Below, one piece after another: positions 15,108 to 15,280 of a stretch of DNA of 15,280 bases (position 1 is the stretch's first letter; each line of letters opens with the position of its first letter). A program made the position numbers and the translations under genes. The notes beneath the pieces were generated by a model. It searched no databases. It worked only from the letters and a program-made list of their open reading frames with translations, and was not told where the DNA came from. The DNA comes from a bacterium (GTDB taxonomy: Bacteria; Bacillota; Negativicutes; Acidaminococcales; Acidaminococcaceae): NCBI GenBank assembly GCA_004562175.1, contig SFRS01000011.1, positions 1 through 15,280 on the forward strand, written 5' to 3'.

Positions 15108-15144
15108 AGGACTGTTTCGAGGTTTCGGGACAGTCCTTTCTTTT
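15108..15144 (+). terminator. Terminator after carD
   Basis: AGGACTGT (15108-15115) pairs with ACAGTCCT (15130-15137), followed by the T-rich tail TTTCTTTT. Confidence 0.8.
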
Positions 15145-15218
15145 GTACTAGATAATTTACAAACTGGACAAATTTACTGAGAATGATTACTTGTTTTTTC
15201 TCATATTTAGCAGTATTA

Positions 15219-15280
15219 TATAATAGCATACTAGTAAGCAGATGATAGTGAGCAAATTTTGAGGAAAGGAGGAAAATCAT
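15219..15280 (+). promoter_or_regulatory. Promoter -10 and RBS of a gene starting at the right edge
   Basis: TATAAT (15219-15224) is a likely -10, with no well-spaced -35. A perfect AAAGGAGG (15265-15272) is followed six bases later by AT, the last two bases of the window, which would be completed to ATG outside. A coding region therefore probably begins at 15279. Its product cannot be seen. Confidence 0.55.

Noticed and set aside
1..15280. CRISPR array, toxin-antitoxin pair, phage or defence island
   Set aside because: No regularly spaced repeats, paired small genes, integrase or defence-gene motifs were found; apart from 1860-2910 the genes are ordinary chromosomal ones.

Overview
The window looks like chromosome of a low-to-mid GC Firmicute (Bacillota), most likely of the Negativicutes (Phascolarctobacterium/Selenomonas-like). 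The lineage is an inference from AGGAGG-type ribosome binding sites, near-consensus sigma-A promoters, U-tract terminators, a CarD/CdnL protein, a TAXI-type fused TRAP permease and a NamZ-like lipoprotein. No rRNA, tRNA, CRISPR array or intact transposase gene was seen.

Layout. (1) 2-1804: 3' part of a fused TRAP transporter permease, open at the left edge, closed by a terminator. (2) 1805-2337: gene-free stretch with two compact palindromes (1868-1925) and a long imperfect inverted repeat (2075-2299) that looks like a MITE or a structured RNA. (3) 2338-2904: chimeric gene made of the promoter, lipoprotein signal and first ~65 residues of a NamZ (DUF1343) gene joined in frame to the C-terminal tail of an Rpn-type nuclease/transposase. 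The full-length NamZ gene follows at 3032-4270 with a duplicated promoter and N-terminus. (4) 4449-6566: membrane diguanylate cyclase with two periplasmic amino-acid-binding-type sensor domains, convergent with a gamma-carbonic-anhydrase-like gene (6690-7241, minus). (5) 7444-12495: five tightly packed plus-strand genes behind one good promoter: VTT membrane protein, CYTH + divergent CHAD protein, diaminopropionate ammonia-lyase, membrane-anchored polysaccharide deacetylase and an FAH-family hydrolase. (6) 12663-13043: two-repeat DUF1508/YegP protein, convergent with a membrane metallophosphoesterase (13190-14290, minus). (7) 14602-15087: CarD/CdnL behind two tandem consensus promoters, then a terminator and the ribosome binding site of a gene that begins at the right edge.

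How the parts fit. Several products concern the envelope: NamZ (peptidoglycan turnover), the deacetylase, the VTT protein, the metallophosphoesterase and the membrane sensor. The lyase and the FAH hydrolase may both feed pyruvate, but that link is inferred. The most unusual region is 1860-3230. There a MITE-like hairpin ends exactly where a duplicated NamZ promoter/N-terminus begins, and that duplicate is fused to the tail of a recombination-promoting nuclease. This looks like a rearrangement scar that has left an intact, apparently transcribable ORF; I do not claim it is a functioning new system.
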